A stretch of DNA of 6,218 nucleotides from Patescibacteria group bacterium. Its GTDB lineage: Bacteria; Patescibacteriota; Doudnabacteria; UBA920. The DNA lies in NCBI GenBank assembly GCA_023473845.1, contig JAMCYA010000034.1, forward strand, positions 495 through 6,712. The letters run 5' to 3'. Below are positions 1 through 5,537 of this stretch, piece by piece. Both the position numbers and the translations under genes were made by a program. Every line of letters begins with the position of its first letter. The first letter of the stretch is position 1. The notes below the pieces were generated by a model. The model searched no databases. It saw only the letters and a program-made list of their open reading frames with translations, and was not told the DNA's origin.

Positions 1-864
1 AACGCGGTGCAGTATTTCCTGGTGCTCGGGCCTGAAGCCTAAATCTTTAAGCTTTAAATTAACCGCGCCCGTGCCCAAAAGCCGCATCACCACTTCTTCG
101 CCATAGGCGGAAGGCAGCACGGAAACGCGCACGTCTATGGGCTTGCCCAAATAGTAAAAAGTAATGCGCCCGTCCTGAGCTTCGTTTTCTACGTTAAGCT
201 TGAGCTTGGAAATAATCTTCAGGCGGGTGATAAAAGATTTCTGCAAAGTCTTGCTTAAGTGCAAAATATCCTGCAGCACGCCGTCTACGCGGAAGCGCAC
301 TTTCACAAAATGCTCTTCCGGCTCAATGTGGATATCGGAAGATTTATAAAACAGGCTGGCGCCGAAAATTATTTCCACCAAATCCGTGGCCGTATGTTTT
401 TTTTGTTCCTCTTCGGAGGCCAGTATTTTAAAAAGTTCGTGGTAATCTTCTGTCTTTTCCACCCTAACCACGTCGTCGTGCGCGGCCTTAGGCCGCATCA
501 CCTTGGCGTAAAACCTTAAAACCTGTTCCAGGCTTTTATGGGAAATGACATATACGGTCAGTTTGTTATGCTGGGAAAACTCTCTAAGTTTTTCCAGCAG
601 CAAAGGGTGGTCCGGGTCAGTAATGCCAATCCGCAAGTCCGTTTGTTCTTTATAGAATGGCACTGCGCCCATTTCCTTCGCCTCCTCTTCGGTAAACATG
701 CCCAGCACATTTAAATCAATGGGGAAATTGTGCAGATCAATATAAGGCAGGCCCAAAGCCCCGGCGCGGGCCTGGGTTTCGCGCTCCTGCATCTGCCGGT
801 TCAGCTCGTCCAGGCTTTGTTGCAGGTCCGTTTTGGAACTGGAAAACATGGTATTTTTAGGCAT
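1..864 (-). CDS. pilB: PilB/GspE-family type IV pilus assembly ATPase, N-terminal part (3' end outside window)
   Basis: This is the first 288 codons of a hexameric AAA-type secretion ATPase, of the kind that powers pilus extension (PilB) or type II secretion (GspE) at the inner face of the cytoplasmic membrane. Translating the minus strand from ATG 864 gives MPKNTMFSSSKTDLQQ. Residues 1-125 resemble the N-terminal MshEN/T2SSE_N region, including a GLPYIDL motif near 38-44. The family hallmark SSDIHIEP lies at 175-182, followed by VKVRFRVDGVL (187-197), the QDGRI segment (230-234) and DVRVSVLPSAYGEEVVMRLL (244-263). The Walker A, Walker B and tetracysteine regions would lie beyond base 1, so ATPase competence cannot be judged. 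ATG 849 is a possible later start. No Shine-Dalgarno sequence precedes either start. The PilB versus GspE choice is inferred from the likely lineage; family membership is secure. Confidence 0.9.
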   Translation of the reverse strand, partial: MPKNTMFSSSKTDLQQSLDELNRQMQERETQARAGALGLPYIDLHNFPIDLNVLGMFTEEEAKEMGAVPFYKEQTDLRIGITDPDHPLLLEKLREFSQHNKLTVYVISHKSLEQVLRFYAKVMRPKAAHDDVVRVEKTEDYHELFKILASEEEQKKHTATDLVEIIFGASLFYKSSDIHIEPEEHFVKVRFRVDGVLQDILHLSKTLQKSFITRLKIISKLKLNVENEAQDGRITFYYLGKPIDVRVSVLPSAYGEEVVMRLLGTGAVNLKLKDLGFRPEHQEILHRV

Positions 865-876
865 GGTTTTTGTTTC

Positions 877-903
877 AAAAAACAGGCGAATCTTCTCGCC
901 TGT
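877..903 (-). terminator. Intrinsic terminator downstream of the DHH-like gene
   Basis: Bases 882-889 (acaggcga) and 896-903 (tcgcctgt) form a perfect 8-bp inverted repeat with a 6-base loop. Read on the minus strand the hairpin is followed at once by six T residues (877-882 as A on the plus strand; base 882 is shared with the stem). It lies about 78 bases after the stop of the DHH-like gene and is the only strong hairpin in that gap. On the plus strand the hairpin is not followed by a clean U-run, so minus-strand termination is favoured. It ends only 12 bases before the pilB ATG and overlaps the predicted pilB promoter. Confidence 0.75.
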
Positions 904-912
904 ATTATATCA
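904..912 (-). promoter_or_regulatory. Extended -10 promoter for pilB
   Basis: On the minus strand 912-904 reads TGATATAAT, a TGn-extended consensus -10 element (TATAAT at 909-904). No good -35 hexamer is seen about 17 bases upstream, as is common for extended -10 promoters. Standard spacing puts the transcription start near 897-896, giving a leader of about 33 bases before the ATG at 864. That start falls inside the terminator hairpin, so most of the hairpin's 5' arm would be missing from pilB mRNA. The motif is seen in the sequence; its use is inferred. Confidence 0.55.
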
Positions 913-980
913 TAAATTCCCGTTATCGGTTTTTATAGCATAAATATGGAGCGCACCAATTTGCCTTTTGACCGGAATTA

Positions 981-1907
981 TTACCCCGACACATTGGCCA
1001 GAAGTTCTTTTAGGGCAGGAAGCAGCAAATCCTCGCTGGCCTCGGTTTTTTCAAAATCACCCGCATTAAGCACGGAGTAAGCCGCGCGCGCTGTTTCCAA
1101 AACTTTCAGCCTGGCCAAAGCCCGGCCCCAGAGCTTGAGCAAAGGCAAAGATTTGGTCTTGTAGACATGCTTAATAATCTCCTGCTGCCGGCCGCCTAAG
1201 GCCACTAGGCGCGAAGCTTTCATTAAGGCCTGGGGTGTGGTTTGCGCATGCTGAAAACTGTTGGTCTGGGTAATAATTCCGGTCAAAAGGCAAGTGGCAA
1301 TCTGTTCATCAACCAGCTGCTGTTCGTACTGCTCGAATAGCCCGGACAAAACTTCGGCCAGGGAAGTAGCAGTGACATCTACCAAATTCACCGCGCCGAA
1401 ATACTCATTGCCGGGCTTGTTGTCGATGTTGATTTTCGGAGTCTCGTAAAAGACTTCCGTATGGTCGCGAAACAGCCCGCCCAGGTCTTCAAAAGCCTGG
1501 CAGCCCAGGATAACCAGCAGGTCCACCGGAAATTTTTCATTCTTAAATTTGACCTCATCGGGCACAAATGGCGCGCTCTTGGATTTGAGGTAGATTTCCA
1601 CCTTGTTTTCCAGCACCTGATAGCTTAGCTCGTCCAATTTTTTTTGCGCCGTGTCTAATTCCACAACCAGGCTCTTTACGCTCTGCACGGTGTTTTTTAG
1701 TTCTGCGGCTTTGGGCAAAAAAGCAAACTCGGCACTGGGCTGGGCGCTGGTCACCACTTCAACCTCCTTGCCCAATTTTTCCAAAAACAGGCGCATGGCC
1801 AAACCGGAAGCCAGGGCATCTGCATGCAAAACTTCCGGTAAGGCAACCAGGATTTTTTTGGCTTTGCCTATCTGATCAAAAACCTGCTGTTCAATTTTTG
1901 TATCCAT
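981..1907 (-). CDS. Degenerate DHH-superfamily phosphoesterase-like protein (NrnA/RecJ fold), likely without nuclease activity
   Basis: The 308-residue protein has the layout of the DHH domain of NrnA-type oligoribonuclease/pAp phosphatases. Residues 19-41 match motif I, but the usual H-x-N-P-D-G-D-A is replaced by P-E-V-L-H-A-D-A, leaving only D30. The motif II aspartate after the beta strand DLLVIL (129-134) is G135. The DHH signature is D162-N163-K164 in INIDNKPGNEYFGAVNLVD, where relatives have IDHHxxNxxFG. The motif IV aspartate of TGIxTDTG is Q214 in TGIITQTNSF. The rest of the fold is well kept (ATSLAEVL at 180-187; LMKASRLVALGG near 228-239). The protein ends at 308 in a tandem TAATAA stop, with no DHHA1 substrate-binding domain or GGGH motif. 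Metal-dependent catalysis looks lost, and a binding or structural role is an inference. A near-consensus promoter lies upstream; the ATG at 1907 has no Shine-Dalgarno site. Confidence 0.8.
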   Translation of the reverse strand: MDTKIEQQVFDQIGKAKKILVALPEVLHADALASGLAMRLFLEKLGKEVEVVTSAQPSAEFAFLPKAAELKNTVQSVKSLVVELDTAQKKLDELSYQVLENKVEIYLKSKSAPFVPDEVKFKNEKFPVDLLVILGCQAFEDLGGLFRDHTEVFYETPKINIDNKPGNEYFGAVNLVDVTATSLAEVLSGLFEQYEQQLVDEQIATCLLTGIITQTNSFQHAQTTPQALMKASRLVALGGRQQEIIKHVYKTKSLPLLKLWGRALARLKVLETARAAYSVLNAGDFEKTEASEDLLLPALKELLANVSG

Positions 1908-1956
1908 AAAAAATAATATAGAGGCTTATTTCCCCGCAACATGCAAAGGATTTTCC

Positions 1957-1985
1957 ATTATAGGCAATTTTACTTAAAGAGTCAA
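1957..1985 (-). promoter_or_regulatory. Sigma70-type promoter for the DHH-like gene
   Basis: The minus strand carries TTGACT (1985-1980), a 17-base spacer, and TATAAT (1962-1957), so the -35 has five of six consensus bases and the -10 is perfect. The predicted start near 1950 gives a leader of about 43 bases to the ATG at 1907. It is the best promoter match noticed in the window. It interleaves with a weaker plus-strand promoter for tsaE. Confidence 0.8.
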
Positions 1986-1997
1986 TCCAGGTAAAAT
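1969..1997 (+). promoter_or_regulatory. Probable promoter for the tsaE gene cluster
   Basis: TTTACT (1969-1974), a 17-base spacer and TAAAAT (1992-1997) form a moderate sigma70-like promoter reading toward tsaE. Standard spacing from the -10 places the transcription start at or within a base or two of 2004, the A of the tsaE ATG, which would make the mRNA leaderless. Its elements lie on the same 30 bases as the opposite-strand promoter, so the two should compete for polymerase. A small perfect inverted repeat, AGGTA-AAA-TACCT (1989-2001), spans the -10 and might be an operator, but it is short enough to be chance. Confidence 0.5.
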
Positions 1998-2003
1998 ACC
2001 TTT

Positions 2004-2402
2004 ATGAAAAGCGCATTTATCGCCTCCCTAAACGAACTGGACAAACTGGCAGACCAGTTGGCCAAAACCCTGACTGGCGGGGAAATACTGGCTCTGGTAG
2101 GCGATTTAGGCGCCGGAAAAACCACCTTTACCCAAAAGCTTGCCAAGCGTCTAAAAGTAACAGCCCGCGTATCCAGCCCGACTTTCGTGCTCATGAACCT
2201 GTTTAAGGCCAGGCTGAAAAACGGACGCGCCGTTACCCTTTACCACCTAGACCTGTACCGGACGCAAAATTTTAAAGAAGTGAAGGCCTTGGGGATTACT
2301 GAATTCTGGGAACAAAAAAATTCCATAACCGTCATTGAATGGGCGGATAGGATAAAAAAATATTTGCCGAAGCATGCCCTGCTTATTAAATTCAAAAACT
2401 AA
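2004..2402 (+). CDS. tsaE: tRNA threonylcarbamoyladenosine biosynthesis ATPase TsaE (YjeE family)
   Basis: TsaE is the small ATPase that works with TsaB and TsaD to place the threonylcarbamoyl group on A37 of ANN-decoding tRNAs in the cytoplasm. The 132-residue length is slightly below the family's usual 140-160. The Walker A motif GDLGAGKT is at 33-40, the switch-like SSPTF at 57-61, HLDLYR at 81-86 (with D83), and the closing EWADR at 112-116. All characteristic motifs are intact. ATG 2004 is chosen because it gives a complete N-terminus and sits just after a promoter-like element; only a distant AGG (1989-1991) could act as a ribosome site. The last 29 bases overlap the VanW gene. It starts the plus-strand cluster. 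The TsaB and TsaD genes are not in the window. Confidence 0.95.
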   Translation: MKSAFIASLNELDKLADQLAKTLTGGEILALVGDLGAGKTTFTQKLAKRLKVTARVSSPTFVLMNLFKARLKNGRAVTLYHLDLYRTQNFKEVKALGITEFWEQKNSITVIEWADRIKKYLPKHALLIKFKN

Positions 2403-3618
2403 ATTTAGATTGCTGCCTGCAGCGCTGTTCATGCTGGCGGCTCTCCCAGCTCACGCCGCCACCCCGGCGCTGACCTTATTTTATCAGGACCAAAAATTCC
2501 CCGTAGACGCGCAAGTCCTGAGTTCCTGGCAGCGACAGGCTCAGCTGCCCACCAGCAGCAACCTGATGTTCAGTCGGCCCCAGCCCCAGCAACTGGCTGC
2601 TGAGTTTTTTGAGCAGTCGCCGGAACCAACGCCGCTGGAAAAAATCGCCTACAATTACAGTCCGGCCGCCGTATACAATTACATCAGCAGCCTGGCGCAA
2701 AAACTCGACACGCCGGCAGTCGAACCGGAACTTACCATTTTAAACCAACGGGCGATAAAATTTACTCCGCCCCAGGACGGACTCTCTACGGATGTATTCG
2801 CAAGCACGCAAAGTGCGCTTTTTGCCCTGGAAAATAATTCCACCTCTACCCGGTTAATCATCAGTGTCGCTCCGCCGCGCACCAAGCTTTCCGACCTGAA
2901 CGACTTGGGAATTAACGAACTGGTGGCGCGAGGCGAATCCGCCTTTAAAGGCAGTCCCAGCAACCGGCGGCACAATATTAAAATCGGGGTGGAAAAAATG
3001 TCCGGCATCATCCTGGCGCCGGGCGAAGAGTTCAGCTTCAATAAATTCCTGGGGCCAGTGGAGGCCGAAGAAGGTTTTTTGCCGGAATTGGTTATTAAAA
3101 AAGAAGGCACAATCCCCGAACTAGGCGGCGGCCTCTGCCAGGTGTCTTCCACCACTTTCCGGGCTGCCATGGCGGCGGGCCTGCCGATTAAAGAGCGAAA
3201 AAACCATGCCTACGCAGTCCAGTACTATTCGCCCCAAGGCACGGACGCCACTATATATCCGGGGTCTGTGGACTTAAAATTTATAAACGACACGCCGGGT
3301 AGCCTGCTTATTTGGCCCTATTTAAAAGACAAGGACCATTTAAACTTTGACTTTTACGGCACCAAAGATAACCGTACGGTCACGCTGTCCAAGCCCGTCA
3401 CCTATGACCGAAAGGACGACGGTTCCATGAAGGCCACCTGGGAGCGGGAAGTGGTAAAAAACGGCATCGCAAAAAAAGATGTTTTTAAATCCGTTTACCA
3501 GTCACCGGCCCTGTTCCATAAAGAAGAAACCTTTGTCAAAGCTTCCTCTACTCCGCCCAGCATCCAGCCCACGCCCGCCACTACCGGCAACTCAACCCCC
3601 AAACCTTCCACCAATTAA
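2374..3618 (+). CDS. Secreted VanW-family protein with an N-terminal peptidoglycan-binding-like region
   Basis: The 414-residue precursor starts with a typical signal peptide: basic n-region (K8, K10, R12), hydrophobic core LLPAALFMLAALP (13-25) and an AHA cleavage site after A28. Residues about 80-195 resemble the domain found before VanW in many cell-wall proteins (PG_binding_4-like; inferred). The VanW domain spans about 198-345, with the SGIILAPGEEFSFN segment, the signature GGGLCQVSST with C255, and KNHAYAVQYY with H278. The last 25 or so residues are rich in Pro, Thr and Ser, like a wall-spanning tail. VanW proteins occur in some vancomycin-resistance clusters, but their biochemical role is poorly defined, so a resistance function should not be assumed. 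The start at 2374 lies inside tsaE; the later ATG at 2431 would destroy the signal peptide. This suggests translation coupled to tsaE. Confidence 0.9.
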   Translation: MPCLLNSKTKFRLLPAALFMLAALPAHAATPALTLFYQDQKFPVDAQVLSSWQRQAQLPTSSNLMFSRPQPQQLAAEFFEQSPEPTPLEKIAYNYSPAAVYNYISSLAQKLDTPAVEPELTILNQRAIKFTPPQDGLSTDVFASTQSALFALENNSTSTRLIISVAPPRTKLSDLNDLGINELVARGESAFKGSPSNRRHNIKIGVEKMSGIILAPGEEFSFNKFLGPVEAEEGFLPELVIKKEGTIPELGGGLCQVSSTTFRAAMAAGLPIKERKNHAYAVQYYSPQGTDATIYPGSVDLKFINDTPGSLLIWPYLKDKDHLNFDFYGTKDNRTVTLSKPVTYDRKDDGSMKATWEREVVKNGIAKKDVFKSVYQSPALFHKEETFVKASSTPPSIQPTPATTGNSTPKPSTN

Positions 3619-3621
3619 TTT

Positions 3622-4680
3622 ATGATTCAAGCTCAAAAACCAGAAAACCAGCCGGAAACACTTGCTCCCTTGGACGCTGCCCAAAATGCGCCTGAGGACG
3701 CTTCTTTAGACCAAAACCTGCGCCCCGGCAAACTGGCCGACTACGTGGGCCAAACCGCGGTCAAAAACAACCTGTCCGTGGTCATGTCTGCAGCCAAACA
3801 GCGCAATGAAGTCTTGGAACACGTTTTGCTTTACGGACCTCCTGGCCTGGGCAAGACCACGTTGGCCCACATTATTGCCCGCGAAATGGGTTCAAACATT
3901 AAAATTACTTCCGGCCCCGCCATTGAGCGGGCCGGGGATTTAGCCTCCCTGCTCACCAACCTGGAAAGCGGCGATGTTTTGTTTGTGGACGAAATCCACC
4001 GGTTGAACAAGGCAGTGGAAGAAGTGCTGTATCCGGCTATGGAAGACTACGTCTTGGATATCATTTTAGGCAAAGGCCCGGGCGCCCGCAGCATCCGCAT
4101 GGAACTGCCCCGCTTTACCTTAATCGGCGCGACCACGCGCATCGGCCTGCTCTCCTCTCCCTTGCGCGACCGTTTTGGCGCGACCTACCGCCTGGAATAC
4201 TATGAGCAGCCGGAGCTGGAAAGCATTATCCTGCGCAACGCCGGGATCCTTAATGCCAAAATTGATGCTGCGGCCGCGGGCGAACTGGCCAAACGGAGCC
4301 GCTTTACCCCCCGCATCGCCAACCGGCTTTTAAAACGCATCCGGGATTTTGCCCAAGTTTTCGGCCATGATACAATTACCATACCAACGGCGCAAAAGGC
4401 CCTGGATTTGCTGGAAGTGGATGCCTTGGGTCTGGATAAAAACGACCGTCGCATACTGGATGCGCTGATAAATAAATTTTCCGGCCGGCCTGTGGGCTTA
4501 AATACTCTGGCCGCGGCCACAGGCGAAGAAGAGGACACCATCACCGATATCCACGAACCTTTCCTAATCCGCCTGGGCCTGCTGGTAAAAACCCCGAAAG
4601 GCCGCCAGGCCACCGAGGCCGCCTACAAACACCTGGGCTTAACGCCGCCCCCCGCTTCGGGACAGACCGCTTTGCTTTAA
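3622..4680 (+). CDS. ruvB: Holliday junction branch-migration helicase subunit RuvB
   Basis: RuvB is the hexameric AAA+ motor that, with RuvA, moves Holliday junctions during recombinational repair. The 352-residue protein has about 30 poorly conserved N-terminal residues, then LRPGKLADYVGQ (33-44). Walker A GPPGLGKT is at 72-79, Walker B with DEIH at 123-126, sensor 1 IGATTR at 168-173, the arginine-finger segment LRDRFG at 181-186, the sensor 2 region TPRIANRLLKRIRDFAQV at 229-246, and the C-terminal winged helix ending TPKGRQATEAAYKHLG (324-339). The only notable change is F228 where most relatives have Gly (RGTPR becomes RFTPR). The start is 3 bases after the VanW stop, with no Shine-Dalgarno site. 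ruvA and ruvC are not adjacent. Confidence 0.97.
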   Translation: MIQAQKPENQPETLAPLDAAQNAPEDASLDQNLRPGKLADYVGQTAVKNNLSVVMSAAKQRNEVLEHVLLYGPPGLGKTTLAHIIAREMGSNIKITSGPAIERAGDLASLLTNLESGDVLFVDEIHRLNKAVEEVLYPAMEDYVLDIILGKGPGARSIRMELPRFTLIGATTRIGLLSSPLRDRFGATYRLEYYEQPELESIILRNAGILNAKIDAAAAGELAKRSRFTPRIANRLLKRIRDFAQVFGHDTITIPTAQKALDLLEVDALGLDKNDRRILDALINKFSGRPVGLNTLAAATGEEEDTITDIHEPFLIRLGLLVKTPKGRQATEAAYKHLGLTPPPASGQTALL

Positions 4681-4718
4681 TTTTATTTAAATTATCCCTA
4701 CGATTTAGCCTACCCCTA

Positions 4719-4931
4719 ATGAACCTTTCCTCCCCGATTAACCTGTTAATTGCAGGAATATATTTTTTACTGGTTCTGGTCCTGAGTTTCTTTTCTGTGT
4801 TCGGCGTCTATGTGCTGGTGCGCTACGCCCAGTCGCGCATGGTAGCTTTGGGCGTAAGTTTGCTGTACGGCTTTTTTTACCTGACCATTCTCTCAGCCTC
4901 ATATTCTAACCTGCAGCAGATCCTCAAATAA
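4719..4931 (+). CDS. Small two-helix membrane protein of unknown function
   Basis: This 70-residue protein has two strongly hydrophobic segments, about 7-33 and 41-61, joined by a short basic loop (RYAQSR, 35-40), followed by a polar tail SNLQQILK. The positive loop suggests an N-out/C-out hairpin, which is an inference. I do not recognise the family. It is 38 bases after ruvB in an A/T-rich gap and only 6 bases before the PH-domain gene, so it is likely co-translated with that membrane protein and may be its partner. No Shine-Dalgarno sequence precedes the ATG. The composition is clearly that of a membrane protein rather than a chance reading frame, and the TAA stop matches its neighbours. 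Confidence 0.7.
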   Translation: MNLSSPINLLIAGIYFLLVLVLSFFSVFGVYVLVRYAQSRMVALGVSLLYGFFYLTILSASYSNLQQILK

Positions 4932-4937
4932 CCTCCT

Positions 4938-5474
4938 ATGCGCCGCCTTTTTCCCAGCCAGCAAGACGAAGAAAAAATTTTTTTAGTTATTCACGAACAC
5001 TGGTTCCATCTTTTTTTAAAAGTTGTGGTTTGGTTTATTTTTGCCGCTGCGCTCCTGGCTTTTAACCGGTACGCCCCCGAATACCTCCCTGTGCTGTTTG
5101 AAGACACGGCCGGGGCCGTTACCCGCCTGTTCACCCAGGTCTACACTCTGTTTTTAACCTTAAGCATATTTATTATCTGGCTGTCCTACTACCTTAACCT
5201 GCAAGTCATCACTGACCGCCGGATTGTGGACGTGCACCAAGAGGGCTTATTTTCCCACACCGTATCCGAACTCCACATAGAGAACATCGAAGACGTCACC
5301 AGCGACACCAAGGGCCTGTTTGGCACTTTGTTCAATTACGGCATGGTGTATGTACAGACCGCTGCCAGCATCGAGCGTTTTGAGTTTGACAACGTGCCCA
5401 ACCCGGCAGCGATTGAAAAACTGATTTTGGACCTATATGAAAAAAGTCCCCGCGGCGGACTGCACCAGGGGTAA
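4938..5474 (+). CDS. Membrane-anchored bacterial PH-domain protein (bPH2/YdbS-like)
   Basis: The 178-residue protein has a short polar N-terminus, two transmembrane helices (about 24-43 and 67-87), then a bacterial pleckstrin-homology domain from about 88 to 165. The domain shows the typical order: VITDRRIVDVHQEGLFSH (90-107), SELHIENIEDV (110-120), GLFGTLFNYGMVYVQTA (126-142), and NPAAIEKLI near the end. YdbS/YdbT-type proteins share this membrane-plus-PH arrangement. Their function is largely unknown, though membrane or envelope roles are often suspected. Two helices before the domain predict that the PH part and the N-terminus lie on the same side, probably the cytoplasm. The start codon follows CCTCCT, which is not a Shine-Dalgarno site. 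It is the last gene before the terminator. Confidence 0.85.
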   Translation: MRRLFPSQQDEEKIFLVIHEHWFHLFLKVVVWFIFAAALLAFNRYAPEYLPVLFEDTAGAVTRLFTQVYTLFLTLSIFIIWLSYYLNLQVITDRRIVDVHQEGLFSHTVSELHIENIEDVTSDTKGLFGTLFNYGMVYVQTAASIERFEFDNVPNPAAIEKLILDLYEKSPRGGLHQG

Positions 5475-5485
5475 ACCGCTTCATC

Positions 5486-5519
5486 TCCCGTCTTTTTCCA
5501 GGCGGGATGTTTATTTTTA
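5486..5519 (+). terminator. Intrinsic terminator of the tsaE-to-PH-domain gene string
   Basis: TCCCGTC (5486-5492) pairs with GGCGGGA (5501-5507) in a 7-bp stem with one G-U pair and an 8-base loop. It is followed by the U-rich stretch TGTTTATTTTT (5508-5518). It sits 11 bases after the PH-domain stop and 18 bases before the manC start. The tail is interrupted by G and A, so efficiency may be moderate, and some readthrough into manC is possible because no clear separate manC promoter is seen. Confidence 0.65.
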
Positions 5520-5537
5520 ATTTCCCAAACCACTTTC

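Larger units (their letters stand above)
865..980. other. Intergenic region between pilB and the DHH-like gene
   Basis: This 116-base A/T-rich gap separates two genes on the minus strand. It contains the terminator (877-903) and the extended -10 element (904-912) described separately. The part from 913 to 980 shows no coding potential and no further convincing motif. In one minus-strand frame it could read FRSKGKLVRSIFML directly after the tandem stop of the DHH-like gene, which is treated as chance. Confidence 0.6.

Noticed and set aside
259..519. Plus-strand open frame of 86 codons opposite the pilB region.
   Set aside because: It lies antisense to a clear PilB/GspE coding region and has no family features of its own.
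921..937. CCG-TTAT-CGG followed by five T residues, a possible plus-strand terminator.
   Set aside because: A 3-bp stem is too short to act as an intrinsic terminator, and no plus-strand gene precedes it.
936..980. Minus-strand reading FRSKGKLVRSIFML just after the DHH-like stop, resembling the RSKG motif of DHHA1 domains.
   Set aside because: The match is only a few residues, follows tandem TAATAA stops, and is itself followed by another stop with no GGGH motif. Chance is the simpler reading.
1868..1942. A 24-codon upstream reading frame (ATG at 1942 on the minus strand) overlapping the DHH-like start out of frame.
   Set aside because: It lies in the predicted leader but has no ribosome site and no recognisable peptide. 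Regulation by it cannot be supported.
2679..3170. Minus-strand open frame of 163 codons inside the VanW gene.
   Set aside because: It is antisense to a strongly conserved VanW domain and its translation is low-complexity with no recognisable motif.
4200..4613. Minus-strand open frame of 137 codons inside ruvB.
   Set aside because: It is Ser/Arg/Pro-rich, typical of the complement of a coding strand, and antisense to conserved RuvB motifs.
4681..4718. Possible internal promoter in the A/T-rich gap after ruvB.
   Set aside because: TTAAAT-like hexamers are present, but no -35 box lies at acceptable spacing; A/T richness alone explains them.
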